Shown here in pieces: positions 36,742 through 45,871 of a stretch of DNA of 64,000 nt (within the stretch, counting starts at the first letter, position 1; each line of letters starts with the position of its first letter). The notes under the pieces are model-generated. The model had not been told where the DNA came from, searched no databases, and saw only the letters and a list, made by a program, of their open reading frames with translations. The stretch spans positions 51,780 through 115,779 of the forward strand of contig NZ_AUXY01000001.1 of the NCBI RefSeq assembly GCF_001625695.1, given 5' to 3'. This stretch comes from Pseudoalteromonas luteoviolacea H33-S. Its GTDB lineage: Bacteria; Pseudomonadota; Gammaproteobacteria; Enterobacterales; Alteromonadaceae. The position numbers and the translations under genes are program-made.

Positions 36742-37317
36742 ATGGAAATTGGTATTTTTATATACAATGGCGTCGAGTCTATGGACTTTTGTGGTCCGCT
36801 CGAAGTGTTTACAACTGCCTCTCGTATTTCAAAACGTCCCATTAATGTCAGCTTAATTGCACCAAGCAACTCGCCAATTAGAGCGCGTGGCGACTTATCG
36901 ATAAATCCTCACTTTTGCATACATGGCCATCCAAGGTTTGATTTATTGATTGTCGCTGGTGGCAAGCTTGACCGAGTGATAGATAATCAAGCGGTATTAG
37001 ATTGGTTAGCTGAAACCGCAACGCATACTCGGCACTGTGCTTCAATATGCAGTGGTGTTTTTTTGTTTGCAAAAGCGGGTTTAATTGAAGGAAAAACTGT
37101 CACAACCCACTGGCAATGCATTGAAGAGTTAAGTCAAAAGTACCCTCACCTATCTGTGATCAATGACAAACGATTCGTCACAGATCAAAATTTTACTAGC
37201 TCAGCGGGCGTGGCTTCTGGTATCGATATGAGCCTGGATATGGTGAAAAAAAGGTTCGGTTTTGATGTGGCGAGGAAAACGGCCCACCAAATGGATTATT
37301 TGTGGTCTGAACTATAA
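36742..37317 (+). CDS. DJ-1/PfpI-family protein
   Basis: 191 residues. Nucleophile elbow in CASICSGVFLFAKAGL and the downstream THWQCIEEL and SSAGVASGIDMSL blocks match the DJ-1/PfpI domain of GlxA-type regulators, but there is no HTH, so it is the free-standing enzyme-like form (isonitrile hydratase-like). One phased-motif copy at 37182 reads DQNFTS. That position is normally occupied by a related DGNxxTSAG sequence, so it may be coincidental. Confidence 0.83.
   Translation: MEIGIFIYNGVESMDFCGPLEVFTTASRISKRPINVSLIAPSNSPIRARGDLSINPHFCIHGHPRFDLLIVAGGKLDRVIDNQAVLDWLAETATHTRHCASICSGVFLFAKAGLIEGKTVTTHWQCIEELSQKYPHLSVINDKRFVTDQNFTSSAGVASGIDMSLDMVKKRFGFDVARKTAHQMDYLWSEL
37182..37201 (+). repeat. 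Outlying copy of the phased motif
   Basis: AGATCAAAATTTTACTAGCT in the DJ-1 gene, the most distant copy seen. Confidence 0.5.
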
Positions 37318-37418
37318 ACTGCTTGAGCGCTTTTTTACTAAAAACTGTATCAAAGCCGCTAATTAATCTAGACTTTTAGCCGATACATAATCATTGGCTA
37401 AGGCAAGCGGTTAAGGTA

Positions 37419-37967
37419 ATGAAGACAAAAAACACAGTATATTTAGCACAAAGCTTAGATGGTTATATTGCAGATCAGCATGGCAACATTGATTGGCTCT
37501 CGAAAATTGACAACCCAGAGCATAGCGATTTGGGATTTGGTAACTTCATGGCTGACATAGATGCAATTGTGATGGGCAAAAATACCTTCGAGCAAGTAAT
37601 GCGTTATGGCCAATGGCCTTATGACAAACCTGTATTTGTGCTGAGTCAGTCTCTTGAAAAGTTGCCAGAGCAAAGTAAAGGCAAAGCTTATTTAGTATGT
37701 GCCAGTGAGCAAGAAGTCGTATCTCAACTGCATCAGTTGGGCCATTACCGACTTTATATAGATGGTGGAAAATTGGTGCAAAGCTTTTTAACTAAAGGTC
37801 TGATCGACGAGTTAATTGTGCTCACTGTACCTGTGGTTTTGGGACAAGGTTTAAAGTGGTTACCAAGTGAACCTTTGCAAGGAAAGATAAGCTTGCTTGC
37901 GACGTCTGTGTTGATAGGGCAATTAGTGCAGTCACATTATCAAATTGAAAAGCTCCCCTTGGTGTAA
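37419..37967 (+). CDS. Dihydrofolate-reductase-family (RibD C-terminal) protein
   Basis: 182 residues. VYLAQSLDGYIADQHGNIDW, IDAIVMGKNTFEQV and RLYIDGGKLVQSFL are the DHFR/RibD_C landmarks. Likely an NADPH-dependent reductase of unknown substrate. Ribosome site AAGG. Confidence 0.85.
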   Translation: MKTKNTVYLAQSLDGYIADQHGNIDWLSKIDNPEHSDLGFGNFMADIDAIVMGKNTFEQVMRYGQWPYDKPVFVLSQSLEKLPEQSKGKAYLVCASEQEVVSQLHQLGHYRLYIDGGKLVQSFLTKGLIDELIVLTVPVVLGQGLKWLPSEPLQGKISLLATSVLIGQLVQSHYQIEKLPLV

Positions 37968-37987
37968 AGGGGGCTGACAGTCTCTAT

Positions 37988-38425
37988 CTAGCCGTCAAAC
38001 TTAGGTAATAACATCATGTGGTACTCAAACTCATCTTCGGCATGTACTACAAAGCCGAGTTTGTGATAAAAGCGTTTAGCCGGGTTTTGTTTTAGTACAC
38101 TCAAACGCGTTGGAAGATGTGGGTATTGGCCTAAAAGCTGTTTGAGTATGGCACAGCCAAAACCTTTATTTTGAAATTGCGGCAACACTTGTATTTGCAT
38201 AATCTCAAGACTGAGCACAGTGACCTTGTATCTAAGACAGCCTACTTTTTTATTGTTTACGTAAACGATATTGGCATACTGATAGTGTTCTTCTAGGCGA
38301 CTTAGATGAGCTTCTTGAGATAAGAAGATCCCTTGCCGCTCTAAATGTTCTGTCATTGTTTGCATGCGTAAAGACAGCAGAAAGTCTTTGTCTGACTCTG
38401 TGGCGACCTGAAGTATGATATTCAT
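37988..38425 (-). CDS. GNAT-family acetyltransferase
   Basis: About 145 residues. Acetyl-CoA loop LPQFQNKGFGCAIL and C-terminal FYHKLGFVVHAEDE. I start at the ATG at 38425, which has AGAGG upstream; the GTG at 38431 lies inside that ribosome site. Substrate unknown. Confidence 0.82.
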   Translation of the reverse strand: MNIILQVATESDKDFLLSLRMQTMTEHLERQGIFLSQEAHLSRLEEHYQYANIVYVNNKKVGCLRYKVTVLSLEIMQIQVLPQFQNKGFGCAILKQLLGQYPHLPTRLSVLKQNPAKRFYHKLGFVVHAEDEFEYHMMLLPKFDG

Positions 38426-38613
38426 ATTCACCTCTGTGCTAAGAAAGCGTTGTCTTGCAAAGTATGATTACCTCTACATAAACACATTACGAAATAAAAG
38501 TGACAAAATTTGGAGAGCTGGTCTATTTTGACTTTAAATTAGCTGGCGGGTATGAGCGAGCTAAACATAAGGATATGTTTTGCGTCTTGTCATTAGAGTA
38601 ATAAGGAGAAAAG

Positions 38614-39117
38614 ATGAATATAGCGCTCGTCAACTATGATGAAACTTGGCCCAGTCAATTTAAAAAGGAACGCGATCGACTCCAATTATTGATTGCACCT
38701 TGGATGGAAGGTGACATTGAACATGTTGGCAGTACATCTGTCCCTGGCATGATTGCGAAACCCATTATTGATATTATGGTTGGGGTAAATAACTTAAAAG
38801 ATGCACGTGGCGCGATTGATGTGCTGAGTAACAATGGATATTGCTATTACCCATATAAACCTGAGCAAATGCATTGGTTTTGTCGCCCCTCGCCAGAGTT
38901 TAGAACGCATCATGTGCATTTGATCCCCTACCAAAGCCCGCTTTGGTTTGAGCGCATTAATTTTAGAGATATTCTACGCACGAACGCTAAGGTGGCTGGG
39001 CAGTACGCACATTTAAAGCAAACACTAGCGCAAACTCATCGTCATAACCGAGAGATCTATACACAACAAAAATGGCCCTTTATTGAGAAAGTATTGGCTT
39101 CCGTGAGCTCTTCATGA
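38614..39117 (+). CDS. GrpB-family (UPF0157) nucleotidyltransferase-like protein
   Basis: 167 residues. VNYDETWPSQF at the N-terminus and IEHVGSTSVPGMIAKPIIDI are the GrpB hallmarks, with the GS and paired acids of the nucleotidyltransferase fold. Function unproven in this family. A second, truncated GrpB domain occurs at 52936. Strong ribosome site (AAGGAG). Confidence 0.87.
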   Translation: MNIALVNYDETWPSQFKKERDRLQLLIAPWMEGDIEHVGSTSVPGMIAKPIIDIMVGVNNLKDARGAIDVLSNNGYCYYPYKPEQMHWFCRPSPEFRTHHVHLIPYQSPLWFERINFRDILRTNAKVAGQYAHLKQTLAQTHRHNREIYTQQKWPFIEKVLASVSSS

Positions 39118-39146
39118 TGAAAAGCCCTTTGTGTTTATCGCGAGGT

Positions 39147-39902
39147 TCATCGCGTGATAAAGCCGCCATTTACAAACAGCGTTTGGCCTGTTGTCCATTG
39201 AGACTGAGGTGAAGCGAGAAACGCGACGGTTGGTACAATGTCATCTATGGCGCCAAGTCGCTGAGAAACACTCGCGGCACTTAAATAAGCCACAGATTCA
39301 GGAGTTTCTTGTTGGTGGAAAAAATCAGTATCAATGGGACCTGGGCAAACTAAATTGACTGTGATCCCCCTATTGCCGATTTCTTTGGCAAGCGCTCTGG
39401 TAAATTGTTCGAGCGGTGCCTTAGAGCCTGCATAGAGCGAGTAATCGCCAGTAAATGCCCCTAACAATGATGTACCCATGTTGATGATTCTGCCATTGTC
39501 TTCAAGGGTTTTGGCCGCTTCTTGCATGACAAAAAAAGCACCTTTGCAGTTGATATTAAATAAGTTATCAAAATCGCTTTCACAATAGTCAACAAATGCT
39601 TTTTTGATCACATTACCGGCATTATTAATAACGATATCAATGCGGCCAAATGCTTCTAATGTTTGTAAAAAGAGATTTGTAACATGGGAGGTGTTGGTAA
39701 GGTCGCCTTGGACTATCAGTGCTTTTTGTCCAAGCGTTTGAATATGTGCCGCTGTTTTTTCTGCTTCACGCAGTGTATTGTCACTGTGATAGTGTATGAC
39801 GATGTTGCATCCTTTTGATGCTAAATTGATAGCGAATGCCTGCCCCATGTTTTTAGCGCCGCCAGTGATCAATGCAACCTTACCTTGTAATTCTTCATCC
39901 AT
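39147..39902 (-). CDS. Short-chain dehydrogenase/reductase
   Basis: 251 residues. Cofactor motif LITGGAKNMGQAF, NNAGNV strand, catalytic Ser in INMGTSLLGAF and YAGSK tetrad, C-terminal TGQTLFVNGGF. NADP-dependent type with unknown substrate. Its stop is close to that of GrpB, with an imperfect hairpin between them. Confidence 0.9.
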   Translation of the reverse strand: MDEELQGKVALITGGAKNMGQAFAINLASKGCNIVIHYHSDNTLREAEKTAAHIQTLGQKALIVQGDLTNTSHVTNLFLQTLEAFGRIDIVINNAGNVIKKAFVDYCESDFDNLFNINCKGAFFVMQEAAKTLEDNGRIINMGTSLLGAFTGDYSLYAGSKAPLEQFTRALAKEIGNRGITVNLVCPGPIDTDFFHQQETPESVAYLSAASVSQRLGAIDDIVPTVAFLASPQSQWTTGQTLFVNGGFITR

Positions 39903-40021
39903 ACGTTATTCCTTTGCCATTTGTTTATCCTTATACACTATAGCTGCTTTGCGCATGGTCATTCGTTACATTGATGTTAGACTAAGGTTTTTATTCATCA
40001 GCGAATTGTCGAGAGAGCTTA

Positions 40022-40495
40022 ATGCAAACTGTGAGCATTTTTGTGGACGTACAAAATATTTATTACACCACTCGGAGCGCTTATCAGCGTAATTTTGATT
40101 ACAACCGTTTTTGGGCTGAAGCAACGCACAACCGGCAAGTAGTCAACGCATATGCCTATGCAATAGACAGAGGTGATGAAAAGCAGCGCCAATTTCAAAA
40201 TATTCTTAGGGCCATCGGGTTTGAGGTCAAACTAAAACCCTTTATCCAGCGCTCGGATGGCACTGCAAAAGGTGATTGGGATGTTGGGATCACCATTGAT
40301 GTGCTTGAGTCAGCTAAGGATTCTGACTTAATAATTTTGGCATCAGGAGATGGTGACTTTGATATTTTATTAAATACGGTATGTGATAAATATCAATCAG
40401 AGGCGCATGTGTATGGTGTACCTTCCTTGACCGCTGCGAGTTTGATGAATGCCGCCACCCAGTTTACCCCGATAGAATCTTCTTTGCTTTTATAG
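40022..40495 (+). CDS. NYN-domain (LabA/DUF88) protein
   Basis: 157 residues. IFVDVQNIYY and ILASGDGDFDILLN carry the acidic residues of the PIN-like NYN ribonuclease fold. Likely an RNase of unknown target. Divergent from the SDR gene. Confidence 0.87.
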   Translation: MQTVSIFVDVQNIYYTTRSAYQRNFDYNRFWAEATHNRQVVNAYAYAIDRGDEKQRQFQNILRAIGFEVKLKPFIQRSDGTAKGDWDVGITIDVLESAKDSDLIILASGDGDFDILLNTVCDKYQSEAHVYGVPSLTAASLMNAATQFTPIESSLLL

Positions 40496-40501
40496 CGTTA
40501 T

Positions 40502-40537
40502 TTGCCATAGGGTGCGGCGAAGCGCAACCTATGGCAA
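40502..40537. repeat. 36-bp near-perfect palindrome after NYN gene
   Basis: TTGCCATAGG / CCTATGGCAA arms of ten bases with an inner TGCG/CGCA stem. It starts six bases after the NYN stop and has no T run. It could act as an RNA stabiliser or weak terminator between convergent genes. Confidence 0.6.
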
Positions 40538-40556
40538 TTGGAGCTATACTGCCCTT

Positions 40557-41327
40557 CTATTTTTCTGTTATTTTGCTCTGCAACCGCTGACAAGATTGAC
40601 CATTTAAATGTGCTTTGAATAATGCTGACATTGATTTTTTTAGCCACATTGGCCCTTCATCTGTCATATCATTGTGCTTTGAGTAGGGAATTTTAACCAC
40701 ACACCCAGGGTACGTTTGCAATTCTTTTTCCGTGTACAAAACGCCCTTGTCTGCTGGAAAGTCACTGCCGCGAATGGAGAGCACAGAGACCGTTTTATTG
40801 CGTGGCAGTGGTACACGTCGATGATCAAATGTGACCAGCCCAGAGACATATGTTTTGCCTTGGTTGATTAACAGTGAGGATATATCTCCGCCATTGGAGT
40901 GACCAACGAGCAAGAGGTTATCAAAGTCATATTCTGGATAGTCTGTTGCCAGGGTTGAGCGCACAAAGTCCAATGTTTTTGCCCCTCGTTGCCAATTTTC
41001 TTGTCGAGTCTGGTATAAATTGCCAGTCACAGATAGAGGGGGATCAGCTTTTAGCTCATGGCGAATAGACACCGAAAGGTAGCCTTGATGCGCCAATGTA
41101 TCACTGAGAAATTGATAATTTTGATGAGGTTCACCATAGCCAGCACTGATAAAAGCGACTGGGCACTGATTGTCTTTTTTGCAAAAAGCCGCATTGGTTG
41201 GCTGTTTAATTTCAATGGGAATAGATCTTTTTCTAGCTTCGTCGTGCAATACATTGATCTCGCTGCCACTTGCATTGGCATAGGTTGTTATTATCGTTAT
41301 AAACGCGAGGACTGACTTTTTCACTGA
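40557..41327 (-). CDS. Secreted alpha/beta hydrolase
   Basis: About 256 residues with a signal peptide (SVLAFITIITTYANA) and an alpha/beta hydrolase core. Nucleophile serine in LLLVGHSNGGD, acid probably in SIRGSDFPADKG and histidine in YSKHNDMTDEG. I start at GTG 41327, which has AAGGAA upstream; the longer frame would bury the signal. Substrate unknown, perhaps an ester or lipase-like enzyme. Confidence 0.72.
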   Translation of the reverse strand, partial: SVKKSVLAFITIITTYANASGSEINVLHDEARKRSIPIEIKQPTNAAFCKKDNQCPVAFISAGYGEPHQNYQFLSDTLAHQGYLSVSIRHELKADPPLSVTGNLYQTRQENWQRGAKTLDFVRSTLATDYPEYDFDNLLLVGHSNGGDISSLLINQGKTYVSGLVTFDHRRVPLPRNKTVSVLSIRGSDFPADKGVLYTEKELQTYPGCVVKIPYSKHNDMTDEGPMWLKKSMSALFKAHLNGQSCQRLQSKITEK

Positions 41328-41436
41328 GTTAATTTCCTTGTTAATTAAAGCGCAGCGATTATAGGCTGCACTCAATTAATAGTAAACATATGAAAAATAT
41401 CAGTTTGTCACCTGTAAACGGGGTTGACAGTATTTG

Positions 41437-42273
41437 CTAAATATTACCAAATAAGCCAGCATGATAATCCCGGACCGCCTGCTGAATCTCGGCTTGGGTA
41501 TTCATCACAAATGGTCCCATATGGGCAATGCGTTCGTTAATCGGCTGACCTGCAAGTAGCAAAAGTCCTGCTTCGTGCTCTGCTGTTTCCAAAACTATGG
41601 GTGTCTTTGGGTCTAAGGTAAGGAGATAACCAGCTCGATGATCTGTGTCTTTTAATTTGCCAGAGTGGATATAGGCAACGACTTTACCAAAGTGTGATAA
41701 ATCTAAGCTTAAGGCACTATTAACTGGCAGAGAGATATCACTGATCGCGCCATCGCCTGCTAGTTGATTCAAATCGGAAGTAATTGTTTTGCCCGCTGTT
41801 TGCCACTCACCGGCCAGTGCGGTTAAGGTCGCTTTGCTATCAGTGGTGAGCGTCGGCAATGGGCGAGCACTAGAGTCTTGATATTTCGGCGGGTTCATTT
41901 TGTCTTTCGCTGGCATATTTAGCCATATTTGAAAGCCATGCATCCCCTGCTTTGCATCTGCTAATGGCATTTCAGAATGGATAACGCCCCTACCTGTGCT
42001 CATCCATTGCACTTGTCCTGCGCGGATGGCTTTTTTATTTCCCATTTGATCTTGATGCTCGAAACCACCCTTACGAATGTAGGTAAATGTTTCAATTCCT
42101 CGATGGGGGTGTGCTGGAAAGCCACCAATAAAGTCTTGTGTGTTGTCGGATTTGAGTTCATCGATCATTAAAAATGGGTCTATGCTTTTTCCATCAAACC
42201 CAGCGATCCGTTGTATTTTTACACCAGCCCCATCTTGCGTTGCTTGTGCTTTAGTTAGCCTTAAAACTTTCAT
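41437..42273 (-). CDS. Pirin-family protein
   Basis: About 278 residues in a two-cupin pirin fold. Metal ligands lie in FPAHPHRGIETFTY and QWMSTGRGVIHSEMP. Bacterial pirins include quercetin dioxygenases and regulators of pyruvate dehydrogenase; which applies here is unknown. Start taken at the ATG at 42273; the TTG at 42297 would add eight residues. A seven-base tandem repeat lies about 100 bases upstream. Confidence 0.9.
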   Translation of the reverse strand: MKVLRLTKAQATQDGAGVKIQRIAGFDGKSIDPFLMIDELKSDNTQDFIGGFPAHPHRGIETFTYIRKGGFEHQDQMGNKKAIRAGQVQWMSTGRGVIHSEMPLADAKQGMHGFQIWLNMPAKDKMNPPKYQDSSARPLPTLTTDSKATLTALAGEWQTAGKTITSDLNQLAGDGAISDISLPVNSALSLDLSHFGKVVAYIHSGKLKDTDHRAGYLLTLDPKTPIVLETAEHEAGLLLLAGQPINERIAHMGPFVMNTQAEIQQAVRDYHAGLFGNI

Positions 42274-42367
42274 AGCTGTCTCACTTATGTGTGCCAATAA
42301 GTGTAATATATCTCTCAGGCTAGTCGAATAAAATTGATAAAAAGAGAAGTGTTTGTTCTTATTTTAA

Positions 42368-42403
42368 GAATGTTGAATGTTGAATGTTGAATGTTGAATG
42401 TTG
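42368..42403. repeat. Heptanucleotide tandem repeat TGTTGAA
   Basis: GAA, four exact TGTTGAA units (42371-42398), then TGTTG, about five copies in all. It sits between the solute-binding gene's stop and the pirin gene's start, in the pirin promoter region. Unit number could vary by slippage. Confidence 0.9.
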
Positions 42404-42417
42404 TACAAGCATCATGC

Positions 42418-43122
42418 TTATTGTTCTGTCATCACTTGTTTTTCAGCCATTTTAATGAGTCGTTCTAGCTCTCCGGACTTTTCCATTTCACTGAGTTTGC
42501 CGTTTACTAAAGGTACAAGGTGTTTTTGTGATTCGTGTATATAGTGATATAAATCAAGCTCGGCCAAGCTTGGGCCGTGCACGACATTGTTTATTCCTAG
42601 CTTCTTTAAATACATAACGCCATCCATTTTATTGGTGAGTGCCACATCTGCGAGTCCTTTTGAAACAAGTTTTAGTATTTGTTCTGTCGTATCCATATCT
42701 TCAACGTGTTTCATGCCTTGGGTGATGTTGTTAGTGTGCTTAACCCCTCTTACTTTAACGATATGATATTTATGTAGATCAGCTGCTGTTTTGATATTGA
42801 CGTTACTGTCTGTTCGAACAAATACTGCTGTTTCAAGGGAATAATATGGTGTAGGTACTCTAATCGTTGTAGGTGTTTCATCACCGTAACTAAAAATGCG
42901 CATAATTTCACCATGTTTAAGCCCTGTTTGTGCCTCAAATTGTGCCCGCTTTCCTGGTAATGGCGTAATGGTAATTTGAATATTTAATTGCTTATAGACT
43001 TCAGTTAATACGATTCGCCCCACTTCTTGTTCAATGAGATAATTGATCGAGACAAAATGGTAGGTTTGGCCATATAGAGGCTGGGTGAATAGTAAAAAAA
43101 AAGCTGCAATCAAATACTTCAT
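42418..43122 (-). CDS. Periplasmic substrate-binding-like protein
   Basis: About 234 residues with a signal peptide (MKYLIAAFFLLFTQPLYG) and a family 3-like binding domain (TPLPGKRAQFEAQ, LKLVSKGLADVALTNKMDG). It resembles the stand-alone periplasmic proteins common in Alteromonadales that lack ABC partners. The longer frame to 43155 adds 11 residues before the signal. Ligand unknown. Confidence 0.7.
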   Translation of the reverse strand: MKYLIAAFFLLFTQPLYGQTYHFVSINYLIEQEVGRIVLTEVYKQLNIQITITPLPGKRAQFEAQTGLKHGEIMRIFSYGDETPTTIRVPTPYYSLETAVFVRTDSNVNIKTAADLHKYHIVKVRGVKHTNNITQGMKHVEDMDTTEQILKLVSKGLADVALTNKMDGVMYLKKLGINNVVHGPSLAELDLYHYIHESQKHLVPLVNGKLSEMEKSGELERLIKMAEKQVMTEQ

Positions 43123-43342
43123 TGGCGACAGTGGGTGATTTATAAAACTACCCAAAGTATAGCGCAGAGCTTATTTAATAAAAGGATGTGCTTGAGCGTT
43201 GGGGGTAACGTATTGATTTTGATATACTCGGTGTGATCTCTCTATGCTTTTTGTATCACTGCGGTCACAATATTGATCCAAATAGCAAAAAGCAAAGTAC
43301 CTTTATTGCGCACGCACAACATAAACTTGATTGGTTTTAAAA

Positions 43343-44674
43343 ATGACAGATAAAAGTAAGCGGGTTCCATCCTCACGTATCTCTCGGTTAGCCCATTTGG
43401 GTGGATTGGCTTCTAAAGTTGCTTCTAATGTTGTGCTTTCTGGCGCAAAACAAGTGCTTTCAGGGCAAAGTGTAAGTAAAAAAGAGCTCCTCTTACAACC
43501 TAAAAATGTGCATGCAGTGGCAGATAAACTAGCCCACCTCAGAGGCGCTGCGATGAAGCTTGGTCAGCTGGTGTCTATGGATGCAGGCGATCTGCTACCT
43601 AAAGAGCTGGCTATACTGTTAGAAAAGCTACGTGCTGATGCTCAGCCAATGCCGCATAAACAGCTAGTACAGCTGTTAAAGCAGCATTGGGGCCCAAATT
43701 GGTTAGATAAATTTAGTCATCTAGAATTAAGAAGCTTCGCAAGGGCGTCGATTGGTCAAGTGCATGAGGCCACCACTGAGTCAGGTGAAAAGCTTGCTTT
43801 AAAAATTCAATATCCAGGCGTCGCAAATAGTATAGATAGCGATGTCGACAATGTGGCAATGCTAATAAAAATGTCAGGATTGATCCCGAAGCAAGTGGTG
43901 ATTGACCCGCTTATTGAGGAAGCAAAGCAACAGCTTTTGGTTGAGACAGACTACTTTGCAGAGGGCCAGCGTTTACAAGAGTTCAAGGAAGGGTTAAAAA
44001 ATTACCCTGCGTATCGTGTGCCAAATTTTTACCCGCAGTACTCGACAGGCAGTATTTTAGCTATGGAATATGTGGTTGGAAAAGAGCTGACGTGTTATGA
44101 CAGTGCATCTCAAACACAAAGAGATAAAATTGCCACAGATTTGATCCGACTGTTCTTCATTGAAATGTTTGAGCTTGGCGCAATTCAAAGTGATCCTAAT
44201 CTAGCTAATTACCTATATGACGATAAGATGCAACAGGTCGTACTATTGGATTTTGGCGCTTCTCGTACAATCAATATGAGCCTTGCTCAAGGCTATTGGT
44301 CATTATTGCGTGCTGGCCAAACTTACGATAAAGACGCTATGACTGACGCAATTTATGAAATTGGTTATTTTAGCGACGATATCGACGATGCCTATCGAGA
44401 CATTGTTTTGGAATTATTTTTTATGGCAACAGAGCCGCTCAGAGCAAAACAACCTTTCGACTTTTCTGCAAGTGATATTGCAGCTCGGATCCGCGATAAA
44501 GGGATGGATCTTAGTACTCGAGAAAGGCAATGGCATACACCACCCGTTGACGCACTCTTTATACATCGAAAATTAGCTGGGTTGTACTTAATTGCAGCGA
44601 GATTGCGCGCCAAAGTTGAAGTGAGCGATTTGTTTTCGCAATTTATTAAGCCAACTGGCCAAGGGGCGGAGTAA
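43343..44674 (+). CDS. ABC1/UbiB-family atypical kinase
   Basis: About 443 residues. The KxGQ motif appears in AMKLGQLVSMD, the alanine-rich loop in FARASIGQVHEAT, the lysine in LALKIQYPGV, the catalytic loop in IQSDPNLANYLY and the DFG in LLDFGASR. This is the ADCK/UbiB fold that supports ubiquinone biosynthesis or lipid handling. It lacks the C-terminal membrane helices of UbiB, so it is a paralogue. Start chosen at the ATG. Confidence 0.88.
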   Translation: MTDKSKRVPSSRISRLAHLGGLASKVASNVVLSGAKQVLSGQSVSKKELLLQPKNVHAVADKLAHLRGAAMKLGQLVSMDAGDLLPKELAILLEKLRADAQPMPHKQLVQLLKQHWGPNWLDKFSHLELRSFARASIGQVHEATTESGEKLALKIQYPGVANSIDSDVDNVAMLIKMSGLIPKQVVIDPLIEEAKQQLLVETDYFAEGQRLQEFKEGLKNYPAYRVPNFYPQYSTGSILAMEYVVGKELTCYDSASQTQRDKIATDLIRLFFIEMFELGAIQSDPNLANYLYDDKMQQVVLLDFGASRTINMSLAQGYWSLLRAGQTYDKDAMTDAIYEIGYFSDDIDDAYRDIVLELFFMATEPLRAKQPFDFSASDIAARIRDKGMDLSTRERQWHTPPVDALFIHRKLAGLYLIAARLRAKVEVSDLFSQFIKPTGQGAE

Positions 44675-44984
44675 GCGATGGGTTACCGTCGTGAAAAAGT
44701 CATCGTCCTTGAAAAATAATGCATATAGCATTTGTCCATCCCAAAAGTAGCTTACTTATAGCTTATGACATTACGTTTGAAATGCCGTTATAGAGTGTAT
44801 GAATAAGTAAAAAAGTGTAAGTAAGCACCTACTTTAATCTTGGGGTGTCTCATCATCTCACTGTGTTCTACTGCCACGTAATTTACTGAACTGTTGAAAT
44901 TACAAGTCTTTAGTCCATACTTCTTCCATAATTTCAATCCACACTGTGTTACTTGTTTTTAGTAAAGGTACTTAGAGGTTTTAA
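44675..44984. other. Intergenic region, no gene seen
   Basis: 310 bases between co-directional genes. A 13-codon frame begins three bases after the kinase stop (44678) but has no other support. No terminator or RNA feature recognised. Confidence 0.45.
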
Positions 44985-45662
44985 ATGAAAACATCAGTTT
45001 ATGGGCTGGTTTTGATCGCTTTGTCTGCTTCAAAGCTCTCTGCCACAGAGCTATCCACGGCAGAGTTTGTTGACATCACCACTAAAGTGCCAAATATCCA
45101 CACAGAGATCCGCTATTTCACGAAAGATAACTTTGTTGGTGAAAAAATCGATGGTTATTTAGCGCCTAAATGTTTACTAAGCGCAGCGGCAGCATCAGGG
45201 GTTGCTTTAGCACAACGAGAACTCAACACATTTGGTTTGGGTCTTAAAGTATTTGATTGCTATCGACCACAGATGGCCGTTGATCATTTTGTGCGTTGGG
45301 CAAAGGATCTAGATGATACTAAAAACAAGGCCCGTTATTATCCTGAAGTGCCAAAAGATAAGCTTTTCGAGCGTGGTTACATCGCCGCACGTTCTGGGCA
45401 TTCTCGTGGCAGTACCATCGATTTGACTGTTGTTGACTTAAAAACAGGTCGAGAGTTAGATATGGGCTCTGGTTGGGACTTCTTCTCAAAAGTGTCTTGG
45501 CCCAGTTATCAAGGTATTAGTACTGAGCAAAGAGCCAACCGTATGCTGTTATCGAAGGTGATGCATACAGCAGGTTTTAAAGGGCTTAAAGAAGAATGGT
45601 GGCACTTTACATTAGTTAATGAACCCCATAAAACGCATTACTTTACGCAACCTGTTCAGTAA
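44985..45662 (+). CDS. ddpX: D-alanyl-D-alanine dipeptidase, VanX/DdpX family
   Basis: 225 residues with a signal peptide (MKTSVYGLVLIALSASKLSA). The zinc site is in SGHSRGSTIDLT (SxHxxGxxxD) and the catalytic Glu-His in KEEWWHFT (ExxWH). VFDCYRPQMAVDHF is also typical. A periplasmic location implies peptidoglycan peptide recycling, not vancomycin resistance. Single gene. Confidence 0.92.
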   Translation: MKTSVYGLVLIALSASKLSATELSTAEFVDITTKVPNIHTEIRYFTKDNFVGEKIDGYLAPKCLLSAAAASGVALAQRELNTFGLGLKVFDCYRPQMAVDHFVRWAKDLDDTKNKARYYPEVPKDKLFERGYIAARSGHSRGSTIDLTVVDLKTGRELDMGSGWDFFSKVSWPSYQGISTEQRANRMLLSKVMHTAGFKGLKEEWWHFTLVNEPHKTHYFTQPVQ

Positions 45663-45871
45663 ATTTTTGCCGTCTGAAAACGACAAATAAGTATTCATTG
45701 TAAATGAGTGTAAAGAAATAAATACTTGCAAGTTATTGAAATTAATATGTCAAGCATATGACTTTTTATCAATGTGAAAATTTTGTGATTGATAAAAGAC
45801 TTTTATTGCTTGATTAACTTACTTTCACCATTTAATGTACCTAAATAGCTTATAATTGTTAATATAGTGAT

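Noticed and set aside
39134..39162. Imperfect hairpin between GrpB and SDR stops
   Set aside because: Several mismatches and no T tract; not strong enough to list as a terminator.
44678..44719. 13-codon frame after the ABC1 kinase gene
   Set aside because: GGAG spacing is acceptable but the length and position give no case for a real gene.
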